From Verticillium longisporum (taxonomy: Eukaryota; Ascomycota; Sordariomycetes; Glomerellales; Plectosphaerellaceae), in the NCBI GenBank assembly GCA_019188255.1, contig JAETXT010000005.1, forward strand, positions 1,240,001-1,304,000: 64,000 nucleotides of DNA, written 5' to 3'. Position numbers and translations under genes: made by a program. Below are positions 33,039 to 45,673 of this stretch, piece after piece. Numbering within the stretch: position 1 is the first letter of the stretch; every line of letters starts with the position of its first letter. The notes under the pieces were generated by a model. That model saw nothing but the letters and a program-made list of their open reading frames with translations. It did no database searches and was not told where the DNA came from.

Positions 33039-34610
33039 ATGGCGCAGCTTCCCAACACAGGTGGCCTAAAATTTGGCCAGGGCCGCTTTGCCGACATCAT
33101 TGAGTCTGAGCATGTCGTTGGTGAGGTGGAAGGAACCAACAAGAAGAACAGGAGCAAATCAGGTTCTGCTAGAGGCCCAACAGGTCTCCCCAAGAGTCGT
33201 GGAACCGGCTTTGAAAGTAAGGCACTGGATATCAAGTCTCCTTGGGAGGCATGACAGAGCTGACGAGGGCCAGCATACTACGCCGATCCGCCTGTCACGC
33301 CTGATGAAGCCCGAGAAGAAGCTGAAGAGCTCTATCCACCGTATGTCTCCAACCGCCTTGACCTTGATCGAAGAAAAAATAACTGATTATTCTAGGCACC
33401 GCCCGTTCGTTGAGTAAGACAATCTATTGCAGACATGAATTGAGCGTGACGCTGACAAGATAGCCGCATTGAGGAATGCATCCAGCGTTTCCGTGCCCGC
33501 CGTCGTCTCCACTCAGAGATGACAACCTACTTCGACGCTTACCTATTTCTCGGGGGGATCGACACTGCGCAACGTCAGTTCACTGGATCTGGTTCGAACT
33601 CGAAGACCAATCCCGACTTCCAGGATATGGACACAGATGAAGTACGCTGCGCCACTGCCGTGGACATGATCCATCGCGACAAAAATTCCACATTTTACAA
33701 CGAAGCCGAACCTGAGCGCTGGGAGATTGACTTCACTGGCATCGTCACCGGGTACTTGTCCGAAGCAGTGCCGAGGCTCACGGGCCAGAACTATACGGCC
33801 ATGAACACGGCCGTCGCCGTGGTTGAGAACTTCCTCCGTTACATCCTTCATCACGGCGTTTGCCCCGAATACGACGATGATGTCCGAAGTGCACTAGCTC
33901 AATGCCTGAAAGCACGCGTTGACTTGCCCAAGGCTCACCATGCATTGATCGCATTTCCCGGTGAGTTCGGCCTCGCGGCTGCCGAGCTATTCTGTGACGA
34001 CTACGGTTTTTTCCCGAGGGAATCCATGGGTTCTTTCAAGCGAGCTGAAGAATTTGACGCAAGGATCGTCTTCGCTACTGGAATCTTGCTTGCCGGTACT
34101 GACACCCAGGTTGCGAAGTTACTTGATGCCGGTAGAGAGTTCGAATCCGTCAGGGTCTTCAAAGAGGAGGATTATGACCTCGAAGTCATCTCTGTCAACC
34201 GGCCGTCACAGGAAGTCCGCCAGCAGTACAAATCCGTCTGCCTGCTTCCAAGTCATCCAGCTCTTAAGCCCATAGGCACAGCCATAGTCAAGCCGTGCGT
34301 GATTGAGGACGGCTATGATGTTGGCATTCTGGCTGCCGCACAGGAACTCGACAAGACAGAGCGTGAAATACTGCTGGACGACGACATTTTGTACTTTCTG
34401 CAGCCCAGCATGAAAATACGAGCCACGGTGTGCGAGCTCACCATGGGTGTTACCTTCATCAAGTCGGTGGCTGATGTGCTGGTGCCGTGGTTCGTGTTCC
34501 TGCCGCAAACACTCATGCGTAGGTTTTGCGAGCCGCGAGTGAATGATCGACCTGCACCATCTGCGACGGAACCTGGTGCAGCAGATGACGACGCGGAGAA
34601 TGAAGAATAA
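33039..34610 (+). CDS. arb1: Argonaute siRNA chaperone subunit Arb1
   Basis: Predicted 469-aa subunit of the ARC complex, which in fission yeast holds Ago1 with duplex siRNA and supports heterochromatin formation. Exons 33039-33216, 33274-33340, 33396-33413 and 33464-34610. The sum is a multiple of three. Junctions give GFETYYADPPVTPDEA, ELYPPHRPFV and DRIEECIQRFRARRRL. The last of these, with YLFLGGIDTAQRQFTG, is the conserved Arb1-family start. The C-terminal half ends in an acidic DDDAENEE tail. Exon 3 is only 18 nt. Its presence suggests that the RNAi or quelling-related pathway is retained in this organism (inference). Convergent with the Pmp3-like gene. Confidence 0.82.
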
Positions 34611-35023
34611 TACACACAAGTCAGTCATGCGATGGTCGTGCTGGCGCAAGGGGAGATAAACCAAAGTGGGGGAGTCGGACGTTGGAGAGGCACACATCCG
34701 TAAGCCCAGCAAGGCAGGTAGGTAGTTTCCGGTGCGAGATTGAAAACAGGCTCCTCGATTTTCCGACAATGTTCAACAAGCGTTCATTGCGAGAATATGT
34801 GATGAATGATTAACTATACGATCCCTTGCCACAAAAGCCAAAAAACAACCTTATTCCTAACGCCCCCGGATAAACGAGTGTCTCAAACAAAATCATACAA
34901 GTCTCCCAAGCGAGGCAGCAGAGCTAACCAAACAGCAAGATCAAGCACGCAAAATCGCAGCAGCGCAGCAAAGCCGACCGGAAAACCGCTCCGCTACTGC
35001 TGCCGCTCTTGCTGTCAGACGTT
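34611..35023. other. Intergenic between convergent arb1 and Pmp3-like gene
   Basis: 413 bp, AT-richer than the coding DNA, likely overlapping 3' UTRs. Nothing else recognised. Confidence 0.4.
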
Positions 35024-35626
35024 CTAGTCATGAGTCTGGACCTTGTTGTCGCCCTGGGCCACAACAGCGGCGTAGCTGGGCGGCGCGGCGCCGTCGCTGC
35101 TACCCTCGCCGCCGTTTCCATGCTGCTGCTGCTGGCTCGAGTTGCCGGCGGTGCCGTAGCTGAGGTTGTTGTGGTTCTGCTGGGGCTGGGGCTGGCCCTT
35201 GTGCGGGCGGGCCTGCTGCTGGGGCTGACGTCCGTCGCCGTGGACGAAGACGTAGGTCACGCGGCCGCCCTCGCGGTCATGCTGGGGGAGGGAGTCGTAT
35301 TCGCTGGCGGGCTCGGGGTATTGGACAATGATGTACCAGGCGTGGATGAGGCCGGGGATCTGGGGCCGTGTTAGTGGGGGATGGTTCGGTGGCTGGGGTC
35401 GCCGTGAGGGAACGTACGAAGCCGAGGACGCAGAGGAGAATGTTGATGATGGAGTCTGCTGAGCAGATGCCACGCTTCACCCAGACTGCGGAGGTTTTAG
35501 TGAGGGTTCAAGAGATATTTCATGGATTTGGCGAGGGATCAGGCAGCAGTTATTGGGGCAAGACGTACCAGGTAGTGGGGGGAAGAGGACGGCCAGAAAG
35601 CCAAGGAAGATGTCGGCGGAGCACAT
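35024..35626 (-). CDS. PMP3: Pmp3/UPF0057-family membrane peptide with long Gln-rich tail
   Basis: Predicted 153-aa small membrane protein; exons 35626-35569, 35485-35418 and 35359-35024, introns 83 and 58 nt. The first half is a complete Pmp3 unit with two transmembrane helices: MCSADIFLGFLAVLFPPLPV, then KRGICSADSIINILLCVLGF and IPGLIHAWYIIVQ. Classical Pmp3 is about 55 aa and controls plasma-membrane potential and salt tolerance. Here about 95 extra residues follow, rich in Gln, Asn, His and Ser, ending PPSYAAVVAQGDNKVQTHD. The PPSY suggests a ubiquitin-ligase (WW) docking site (inference). Long-tailed UPF0057 proteins are common in filamentous fungi. Divergent from clp1 with a 506-bp shared promoter. 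Confidence 0.85.
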
Positions 35627-36132
35627 TGTGGAGGGTTTTCGGATGTGGTGAACGGGTGAGTAGGCGGTCTAGCGGTTCACTTGTGTTTGTAGAGGAGAGA
35701 ATGAACAAGTGCAGTGCAGGTGATTGTGGTTTCGAGGTCGCAAGGTGAGGATGGTGGTCTGGATATGGAGAAGTAGAGTGACGTCTTGGGAGCCTGGAGT
35801 GGGCGTCCGTGACCCAAGATGGACCAAATGCACTGCCATTTGCCCCAGAGGGAGCCAGTGGCTTGGGCGCTGTCAGCGAGGGGTGCGTAATGGACCCCGT
35901 GACGTACCTTACGTTCTGTGCGTGAGAGGTCTTTGATTGGGCTGTGCGGGTGAACCTCGGATGTCCCTGAAGATCCATCCAGGCACCCCCACCAGACACA
36001 TGCAGGTGCGTAATGGCTGCTCAAGCAAGCTGTATGCCAGCTTTATGCTAGGGATCCATTCTATATAGCTACCGAAGCTTGCTTCTAGACCGCACACCCC
36101 AAGCTACTGTCTGTCGTAGCTTAGTAGCGACC
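35627..36132. other. Divergent promoter of Pmp3-like gene and clp1
   Basis: 506 bp between the two starts, presumably including both core promoters and 5' UTRs. No specific site can be assigned with confidence. Confidence 0.45.
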
Positions 36133-37691
36133 ATGTCTATTCCAGGACTTGGCCTGGAAACCTTCGCTGCTCAGGTATGTCTCGCGTCCCAAGACTTGCA
36201 TTTGTCTTCTTCTGACTGCTCGACAGCCAGCAGCTCCCACCGGCGCCTCCACTACTCGGGTCATCAAGCTCGACCAGCTGTCTGAATGGCGATTCGAGGT
36301 TGGCTTCAGCTCCGAAGTCGAAGTGAAGCTTGTTGCCGGCGTTGCAGAAAAAGATGGCACGGAGCTCGCCGCACACCACGTCTATCGCTTCAGCGGTGTC
36401 AAGACGAAAATCCTCACATTCATGGGCTGCCAGCTCGAAGTTACTGGCACCTGCGATGACGAGTTCCTCGCAGACTTTCCGAAACCTACCGACTCACCGA
36501 TGAATTCTTACCTCAATCTCCACTTCAAACTACATGCTCTTCGACAGCATGCGGCAGCGGCGAAAGCAGAAGGACCGCGCGTTATGATCTGCGGGCCTCC
36601 GAACACAGGCAAGACAAGTGTGGCGCGGACATTGACAAGCTACGCTACGCGACTGGAGGGACAACCTTTGATGGTCAACATGGATCCCAAAGAGGGCATG
36701 CTGTCTCTGCCAGGCACACTGAGTGCCAGCGCTCTGGCTTCCATCCTGGATATCGAGGCTGTAGACGGATGGGGCACCACGCCCACCAGCGGGCCCAGTC
36801 AGGTACCTGTCAAGCTACCTCTAGCATTCTACTACGGACGAACAAGCCCGGCCGAAGACCCTAAGAAATACCTTGAACTCGTAAGCCGCTTGGCAGGCTC
36901 TGTGACTTCTAGATTCACCCAAGATCCCGACGTCAAGAGCTCTGGCATGATCATCGACACGCCTAGCATGGATGAAAAGAGTAAAGCCAGCATGGATGTT
37001 CTCGTGCATATTGCCGAAGAGCTATCGGGTGAGTTGTTTGTGTGCTAGATAAAAGGAGCAGGGTTGTTGACACTTGGCAGCAAACATCATCCTCGTATTG
37101 GGTTCTTCACGCGTCAACACAGAGCTGAGCAGGCGGTTCGCCAATGAACGTACCGGCCTCGGAGAACAAATCCATGTTATTCATCTCGACAGATCCGAGG
37201 GAGTGGCCACACGAGATGAAGGGTACATGCAACAAGCATGTGAGGCTTCGATCAGAGAGTACTTTTTCGGCAACATCGGGCGAACTCTTAGTCCTGCGAC
37301 TCAGCAGGTCGATTTTGACAGCCTCACCATTTACAGGCTGGGTGACTGTAAGTTTGGCCCCGTGCTCTGTGTTTGCAACAACGACAGCAAGGTACATCGC
37401 ATCGCTCACTAACATGCCCCAGACTCGGTGTACGGCAACGGAGACGAGGGCCTCATGCTGTCCGAGCCATCAGGCCTCATGGCACATTGGACTTTAGCCG
37501 TCATGTACGCCTCTACAAAGGATTCGCCTGAGACCATTCGCAACGCGAACGTCATGGGGTATGTTTACGTCGCCGAAGTTGACAAAGAGAGGCGCAAAAT
37601 GAAAGTTCTCGCGCCAGTCAGCGGTCGACTGGGTGATCGCCCTCTGCTCTGGGGCAAGTGGCCGGAACCATTCGTCAACTTGTTGGGTTAG
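36133..37691 (+). CDS. clp1: Pre-mRNA cleavage complex II protein Clp1
   Basis: Predicted 459-aa component of cleavage factor IA (CF IA/CF II), linking Pcf11 to the 3'-end processing machinery in the nucleus. Exons 36133-36174, 36227-37028, 37081-37347 and 37423-37691 sum to whole codons. An N-terminal beta domain (WRFEVGFSSEVEVKLVAG) precedes the P-loop GPPNTGKTS (ATP binding), then MVNMDPKEGMLSLPG, MIIDTPSMDE and the C-terminal beta domain ending RPLLWGKWPEPFVNLLG. All parts of the family are present and the length is standard. The short first exon (14 codons) was chosen because it restores the family N-terminus. Confidence 0.92.
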
Positions 37692-39664
37692 GCCGCCCTT
37701 ATCCAAAATATCCCACCTACGTACACCAAACAACAGTCCGCGGCTCAAAGGAGGCTGGACGCCAAGCAAATTCTTGACGCGCTTATAAGACACGACTTGT
37801 AAGTCCACCTAATTTGGAGCTATAGATGAAGTCTGATGATGTGAGGGAGCTGATTTGGTGCTAGTAACGAATAGCCATGCGATTATGATGCTCTGAGCCC
37901 CATAGTACCATGTAAACCCGGAAGCCTTTCATTACCAGTGGTCAAAAGGCTTTGCCTTGGAATTCATGCAATTATGTTCCTGCCGTGCCGCGTCGGATTC
38001 GTCGCAGCTGGAATAGGCTGATCAATAACGACCATGTGATGCGTCTGGTCACATCTGCGGATCACGAAAGAAGTTCTCTTTCGGTGTCGTCAAGATTTCG
38101 CAGCTGCAACTGCACCCAGACGGATACGAGGTCCAGAAAAAAGCGCTCTGATAGCCTGGAGCTCTATCATGGAAATTCATATCCTACGTTCGCGCATCCG
38201 CACAATCTTTCAACTGCTGGTCGTCATCCATCATGCGCCACATCCTACGCAAGCTGGGCTGCAGCGGCAGCGAGTTCTTCTATGCCCAGGCGGATGGCAG
38301 ACCATGGGAATAGACCGAGGATCTTCGCCAAGGTCTTTATCTGTCGACGTGCGCTATTTCTCTCCACGACCGAAATCTGCACCGAGATGCGTCCAGGGTT
38401 CGTAAGTGTACATAGCATCAACACGTTCTGCCTCACTCATGATAACAACCTGTGAAAGAGATCCGCCTTCAAAGGCGGATCGTGGTTGATGTGTACGCTC
38501 GATGTTGGCCGTCTGTTGACGGATGATTGGAACCGAAACCTTGGTTGGCAGGCATGGCTCACTCACTCTCGGGACGTACATCAAATACCAGGCTGTCTGC
38601 GCACCTTATTGATGAGTGACTTATGTCCACCCAATTTCCAGACCCAGCAGAATGGGCGGATCTGCGATTCGGTGTGATTCAACTGATCGAGTAGCGGGGC
38701 GGAAGTCCGCGATACTGGGACTGCCCTGGGCCAGGTGATTTGCATCCGAGGAGCCAAACATCCGGCGCCTTGCAGAAATTTGGTACGTATGTCAGTCGCC
38801 GTGCACAGCAGCTGAGCAAGGTTTTCAATAGAGCATCCTTCCAGCGTCGTGCCAAGCAGAGGTATTAACTTCGAGGTGCGCATTGCACTAGTCTGCACGG
38901 CCAAGACCTGCCCAGGACGTACGACACCAACGGAGCTCGAGTGCATAAGACCACATCGTAAAGCTCAGATATGAAGCTCTGGGTACGGGTCTACAACAAT
39001 AGTTGGTTTCCTTCCGCATAAGTAGTAGGATCACCCTGGTGAACGGCCAGGGGTTGCCCCTCCCACCAAGGATTTCCCCCGCCTCTGATCACCGGTTCCC
39101 CGCAACAACTGAATAGCGACGGTTAGAGAGAGCGTCCGGGGTAATCGGCCGAATAGCCCCTGCCAAAGCTTTCACCCGCAAACTAACCGACGGACCAACT
39201 TTTTCCTGCAGGCTTGGTGGGTGTAAGTTGGAAGAGGTCCCGCCGCCGACAGTCATGAGTGCGGCGCGACCCCTCCCTGAACAATCCACTCCATGGACCA
39301 GGGGGGCCAGAAACAATACAGTCCCAAGGTAGGAGCCCGACCTGCCAGGCCTCGTTGTATCTTCTGGCTTCTTCGGGGTAATACTCGAGCGAGGCATGTC
39401 TCTTTCCTGCCCGCTTGAAGCGCTGGCAGGGGTTGCTCCTTGTAACAACTTGTACCAAGCTCTATACCTTTGCTCCGGCCTTTTCAGATGCCTCCCCGGA
39501 GCGGACGCCAGCCATGAGCAGGCCTGAGGATGTGCCTGTTCCTCTAAAAGAGTCCATGAGCTCGCAATCATGTTCATATGAGCTTCACGTATCGCGTTTA
39601 CTAGGTCCCTCAGGCTCTCGCTATTACTCATATTCCATCCAAACCGGTAGAGACCAAATTTGGT
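37692..39664. other. 2-kb intergenic region, nothing recognised
   Basis: Lies between clp1 and the GH106-like gene. Short open frames on both strands show no known domain. Presumably contains the glycosidase promoter. Confidence 0.4.
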
Positions 39665-42641
39665 ATGGCTCTGGTAAGATTTGACGTGGCATTGCCCCGA
39701 TGTTCTGGCAGTCACTGAACCATGACTGTAGTCGACACTGGCGCAGAGCGCCCTCGGCGAGGTCTATGGCGCCTTTCACACTCCTCCGATGCGGGCCCGA
39801 CCCATGTTCCGCTGGTGGTGGCCTGACGGTCTGGTTGACCCTGAGGAAATAAGGGCAGAGGTGCTGCAGATGTACGACGCTGGTTTTGGAGGCGCCGAAA
39901 TCAGCGATGTGCATCGCAGTCGCAACACGCCTATCGACCTTGAAAATTACGGCTGGGGCACCCAACCTTGGATCGACGGTCTCTACGCTGCCGTTTCCGA
40001 GGCCGATAAGGTCGGTTTCTACATCGACAATACTGTCGGCCCTACCTACCCCGCTGCCGTACCTGGTCTATCTCAAGACGACCCGGCAGCATCTCAGGAG
40101 GTTGTTCTTGGGCGAGCCGTTGTGACTGGTGGTGAGCGCTACAGCGGTCCTGTACCACCTCCTGACCATGCTCCGGAAGGCGATGTCACCAAGGAGACGC
40201 TGTTGGCGGTGCACGCCTACAAGGTTGCCGCTGGAAGCAGCCCGACTGCCAACCCTATCATTCTCGACCATACGAGCCTCATCAGCTTGTCTTGTTTCGC
40301 AGCTAATGGTACCGTCAACTTTACGCCGCCTGATGATGGGACCTGGATGATTCTTTCGTGGCACGAGCGTGGCTCAGGCATGAAGGCAAAGGGCGGCCCT
40401 CATAATCACGAAGACGGAGCGGTCATTGATCACTTTTCCTCCGCCGGAATTGGGGCTGTCACTAACTTCTGGGACGACAATCTTCTGACGCCTGAGATTA
40501 AAGACCTGCTATCCGATATCGGTGGCGCATACTTCGAGGACTCGATCGAACTTGAGTACAACACCATCTGGACCCCAGACCTGCGAGAAGAGTTCAAGAC
40601 TTATCAGGGCTACGACCTTTTTCGCTACCTACCTGCCATCACCCAAGATGACCAAAAGAACGTGTTCCGGTTTGCGGACGCCGAGCTGAACCGTGGTGTC
40701 ATCAATGACTTCTGGGATACTCTGGGTAAGATGTACGTTGACAATCACATTGATGGCATCAAGCCGTGGGCGAATGCCATGAACATGAAGTTCCGCGCCC
40801 AGGTCTATGGTGTTCCTACGGCCGCTACCACCGCAGCGGGCAAGATCGATATCCCCGAGGGCGAGTCGCTGGGCTTCAAAAACATGGGTGACTGGCGTGC
40901 TCTTGCTGGTGCGGCCAACTTCGCCAATCTCACGATGATCAGCAATGAAGCCGGCGCTCTACTGAACCAGCCTTACGCGACAACATGGGATCTCATGATC
41001 AAGATTATGAATCCTATCATGACGGCAGGTGTCAATCTCCAAATTTTCCACGGATTCTCCTACAAGGAAGCACCTGGTGCGAAGTGGCCTGGTTTTGCAG
41101 CCTTCACCCCTTACAGTGGCAACCGTGTGGGTTACTCAGAGTCTTGGGGCCCTCGCATTCCCTTGTGTAAGCACTGGCGCGACGTTCCCGATTACTTAGC
41201 TTGCTCACAGTCCCTTCTCCTACGAGTTTCGCCCAAGCACTATGTCGCCTTCTACTCCCCTAAGGGCTACATCGCTGCCGGATTCAGCGGGCCATGGTAC
41301 TCCCTGGATGGTGCGCGTCAGGGCTGGAGCATGAATCTTATCGGTCCCGGCCAGTTCGAAGAGCCAACGGCCTTCGTTGAGGATGGGCTCTTGCACCCCA
41401 ACGGCCCCGGCTTTTCCGTGCTTGCGTTCGAGGGAGACTCGTTTGCCTCTCGCGCCCCTGTGATCGAGGTTGCCACCGCTGAGAAGATTCTTGACTTTGC
41501 CAAAAAGGGGTTGACGGTCGTTGCTGTTGGTAACTGGACCGCACCCCGCGCATTCGGATACAAAGAGTTTGACCAGAACGACAAGATCAAGGCTATCTTT
41601 GACGAGCTCCTGGCTCTACCCAACGTGTTCAACCCGGCAGACCGCCCCGACATCCCAGCCGCCATGGCAAAGGCCGGCGTCAAACCTCATGTGCAGTATG
41701 ACAACCAACAGCTTCTGAACTATCATCGCGTGGATGGCGATTCCGATCACTTCTTCTTCACGGCTACACATACCGATATCTATGAGATTCGTGCCAATAT
41801 CCGGGTCCAGCCTGTCGAGGCCGATGTCATCATCCCTCGCCAAAGCAGCAAGGGTGTACCCTTTTGGATGAACCTCTGGACTGGAGAAATTACTCCCGTT
41901 GCCAACTATGAAGAGGTTTCTGATACCCAGTTGAAGGTCCGCATTAGTCTCTCGGCCTACCAGTCAGCAATGTTGACTGTCGCGCCTTCTGACACGACCC
42001 CCATCCACGCAAGGCTTGCCGCCCCGGCGGGTGCCTCGCTCCGCCGCACTGAAGCCGGCCTGGTGCTTCGCTCCAACAATACGGGGACCTACGATGTTGC
42101 TCTCAGTACTGGGGAGTCCGTTTCTGCCCAAATTGACTCTGTAATCCCTGCCCAAGCCCTCAGCAACTGGACGCTCGACGTAGAGGACTGGCGCCCTACT
42201 GATGATGTCTTCTCCACCGAGGCCGTCAAGGTCAACCGCACTTTTTCGCTCGGCGATGGCCCTCTCGTCGCCTGGCCCGAGATCGAGGGACTCGAAGACT
42301 CGGTTGGCATAGGCCGCTACAGCAGCTCCTTCACCCTCGACTCCGAGTGGGACGCCGATGTGCATGGTGCCGTGCTGGCCATTCCCACCTTCATCGGCTC
42401 GCTGCGCATTTTTGTCAATGACGAATGGATTGGTCCTGTTGACCAGATGGGTGTCGAGTTTGACATTACTGCGTTCTTGGAACAGGGAAAGAACACTGTT
42501 GTCATTGAAATGGCGACCAACTTGATCAACAGGATCAGGACAGTGGACCCGGCTGTATACAGTAGCATGGGACGGCAGCAGCATGGCCTCGTGGGAACGA
42601 TTGAGGTGAAGCCGTACGGCGTCCGAAAGTTAGCCGAGTAG
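39665..42641 (+). CDS. GH106-like alpha-L-rhamnosidase
   Basis: Large predicted glycoside hydrolase, 972 aa if the start is right. The main exon is 39732-42641. Upstream of the internal Met at 39789 the frame still encodes family-like sequence (ALGEVYGAFHTPPMRARP) leading into MFRWWWPDGLVDPEEI, the conserved GH106 opening. Stops lie just upstream, and an intron at 39674-39731 (gtaaga..ctgtag) would connect to ATG GCT CTG at 39665. The large central region includes GAYFEDSIELEYNT, NFANLTMISNEAGALL and FHGFSYKEAPG. A C-terminal galactose-binding-like beta sandwich includes GSLRIFVNDEWIGP. No signal peptide is visible, so the enzyme may be intracellular or the true first exon was missed. GH106 enzymes remove alpha-linked rhamnose from plant polymers. 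Confidence 0.72.
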
Positions 42642-44694
42642 ACTCAAAAGCTACAGAAGAAAGCCGTCGAGAGAGATTGTATCGGTATAACATCGAGCTG
42701 CCTTATGCCACTTGCTGATGCTCTGCTCTACCTTTCCATATTTGACACAAGTCTCACCTCTCTGCACCTGCCCGTGAGCGTGCGCGCGACAAGTTTCTTA
42801 CCTCAGGATGCAAACCCTCGCATGCAAACTTCGATTGCCACCTGCCTTTGCAGACTTGCGGGCGTCGAACTAGGAATCCTCAAATGGCTCTTAAGAAAGC
42901 AGGGGAATCAAGTTTGGCCTTGTCGCTCGAGTTGTGAGGAGACGGATGAGGAAAGGGAAAGGGACGGTCAGAAAACGGATGACGGAACAAGGGGGCCCAG
43001 GAGGGCTCGAGCATGGCATGTGAGCGTATGGCGAGAGTCATGCAACATGAGTCCTTGTATGATCTTCCCCAAGGGGCCTGAACATCAAAGTTACATTGCC
43101 GCGAGGTTTGATGGCATTGGACGATCAGCCGCGATCGAACCATCGTGACGGGACAGGTATCTCATGTAGTGGGCGTTTGCTCCTTTTCAATTCCAAGGTC
43201 AGCGAAGACTTTGATTTTAGCACCATGGTATACAGGCACCGCTTTCTGCTGGGCATGTCTTAGCTTCATTGCCACACGTAGGACCGGATACACTATCGCC
43301 ATTGATCGATTGCAACTTCAAGTCGAGTCGTTGCAGGCAACAAGGATGGTTCGACCGGCTCGGCCCATGTGATAGCCGGACGAGGTAACGTCACATGCCG
43401 TGCCAATAGATCATAAGGAATACCAGGGTGCCATCCAAATCGAAGATGTCGAGCATGAAATTCAACCCCCGAGAAAAGGCATTAAGTATCGGTACGGAGG
43501 CGGAAGAGCAGGGAACAGCCTCTAGGCTAGCCGCTGCGCTTGTCGAGCTCCCGGAGGTTGATGCGAGGATCATCGCAGGCAGCTGTTTCACCATTCTCTT
43601 CGGAGACAAAACCCGCAAACGTCCTACAAGTCGGGTGGCCAGTAATTCTTCTAGAAGGCGACCATGCCAGGCAAACCTGCCGCAATGCAGTGTTTCGATG
43701 ACACTGCTTTTCGGGCGAGGGCGGAGAGATCATCCCAGATTCGACGACAACAGCGCACTTCAGCTCCGCAGACGAGAACCGCCACCTGTCAGAGCAGAGC
43801 TGTCACTTCTATGCGTGCAAGCCACCAACGTCTCAGAAACAAAGGTGATTGCATTCCTGAATCCACAGTCGGATCTTCCTTGAGTCGTCGGCCGAGCTCA
43901 CAACGTCGCCTCGAGGTCATGCCCCTCGAAACCAGAATCCCATCTTTCACACAACGGTGGCTGTCAAAGTCGAGATCCAAACACTGCCAACGCAAGTGCC
44001 AAACAGCGCGACCGTTCACCCAGCCAATACGAATACCCAAGCTCCCAAAGCCTGGCGCACCATCCGAAATCAAAGAAACAACCCTCTCGGAGGAAATGGT
44101 CCAACCAAAGTCCAGAAAGGGAGCCCGCGAAGACGGTCTCGACCTCCCCTAGAAACCCTTGCCGTCGGAAACTCGTCTGAAGATCCGCGGGGCGCAAAGC
44201 GCTGATCGCCCCTGTCCCCGGCGCAGTGAGCTGCGGAACCACCAGATGTCAGATGGGGGGCTCCCGCTCGGAGCACAAACCCCAGTCAGCTACGCGCTCA
44301 TCCGAAACATTGGCCCGACTGGCTCGCTGACGAAGACGAGGTCGAAGTATCGCGAGTCCGACAAGGGACGCCCAGCTCATCAGTGCGCAGCACGGCTGGT
44401 ACATCTCGGTTTGCGCTCGTTTTCCAATCCGCACGACGTGTTTCTGTGACGGGAAATGCATCGAGACTCGTCTGAAGGTGTCTGGCCCAGGTTGTCAGGG
44501 GACGTCAAGGCTGACAGGTCAGACCATGGTTGATGGTGCTAGGGGCGATCTCTTGTATAAGAAGTGACGAAGACCGGCGATGATGAAGCACATTCAGTCA
44601 GATTCAGATCATAGCCTTTACAATCCTTTATTGCGACCACAGTCAGCTCGTCATCAGCCTTTTCAGTGAAGGAACCTCCCCTAAATACGTCAAC
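42642..44694. other. 2-kb intergenic region, nothing recognised
   Basis: Between the glycosidase and the small secreted protein. Several 90-160-codon frames on both strands overlap one another and lack domains. Promoter of the secreted protein expected near its right end. Confidence 0.4.
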
Positions 44695-45284
44695 ATGGTC
44701 CGCTTCGCCTTCGCCGCAGCGCTGTGTAAGTCACCGACCACCAACCCCCCCAAGACCACGCCCACATCCACAGAGACCGGCAAGAAACTAACAGTCCACA
44801 AGTCGCCGCCACAGTTCTCGCCCTGCCGAGCCCCGTCGTCCCAGACCCCTCCGGCGAGAAGAACATCGGCAACGGCAACGGCGTCCAGTTCATCGGCGGC
44901 GCCTGTCTCTCGAGCGCCGACTGCGCATCCCAGTGCTGCGCCATCAACGGCGGCAACGGCGGCGTCTGCTCCGGCCTCGGCGCGCAGTTCCAGGCCGGCA
45001 AGCAGGGCTGCGGCTTTGGCGATGGCGGCCAGCAGCCGCAGCCACCCGAGCAGCAGGCACCCCCACAGCAGCAAGACCCGGGACGGATGGCCCAGCAGCC
45101 GGGTGCGGACTCGGGCGCGCCGGGCTCCCAGAATGTCGGTACCGGAAACGGCCAGCAGTTCATCACGGGGCAGTGCACCAGTGACGCCGACTGTGCTTCG
45201 GGGTGCTGCGGCAATGGGCTCTGTGCCGCACGCGCGGTGGCCGAGGCAGCAGGCGGTCCTGGGTGCGGCTTCTCGGGTCGCTGA
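44695..45284 (+). CDS. BAS2-like secreted cysteine-rich protein with internal duplication
   Basis: Predicted 170-aa secreted protein, exons 44695-44725 and 44803-45284 (77-nt intron). The signal peptide MVRFAFAAALFAATVLALP is encoded across the junction. Two copies of a Cys domain follow. Copy one: NGNGVQFIGGACLSSADCAS..CC..VC..GCGF. Copy two: GNGQQFITGQCTSDADCAS..CC..LC..GCGF. A PQQQ-rich linker separates them. Each copy has six cysteines (C-x5-C-x3-CC-...-C-...-C). The pattern matches the fungal family that includes biotrophy-associated secreted protein 2 of Magnaporthe; most members I know have one domain. A role in host contact is an inference, and saprotrophs also have such proteins. Convergent with the ankyrin gene. 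Confidence 0.78.
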
Positions 45285-45673
45285 AGCTCTCAAGGTGCTT
45301 GTTAAACGACACGAACGACTGTTGGATCTCTGCTAGCCTGTTTTGAGGCACCTAGCTGCTTGACGCTGCCTGAAAGGTTGCCGTATTGTCACAGACACGA
45401 GAGGATGGTGGACAAAGCTTGCATTGGAGGCGTTCAGGGGGGCGACTGGCATCGCCATGATTTCAAGGTTCTGCGTTATATACCAAGGCAAACGTATATG
45501 AGCTTGGTCTTCTGTGTATTTGGTTGTTCGATCAAAGATATCTCAACTGAAGGGTATATCTGAATGAGCCCTAACTCCGGTCGTCATGTGTCCCGTCTTC
45601 CGTGTGCACCACAATATTCTGAAATCGCAGTACAGATTGCCTTCCGTCATGTCCGTAGTTGCTGCATTCCGCC
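45285..45673. other. Intergenic, convergent 3' flanks
   Basis: 389 bp between the secreted protein and the ankyrin gene. Nothing recognised. Confidence 0.4.

Noticed and set aside
43428..43883. Plus-strand 151-codon frame
   Set aside because: Overlapped by equally long frames on both strands; no recognisable motif.
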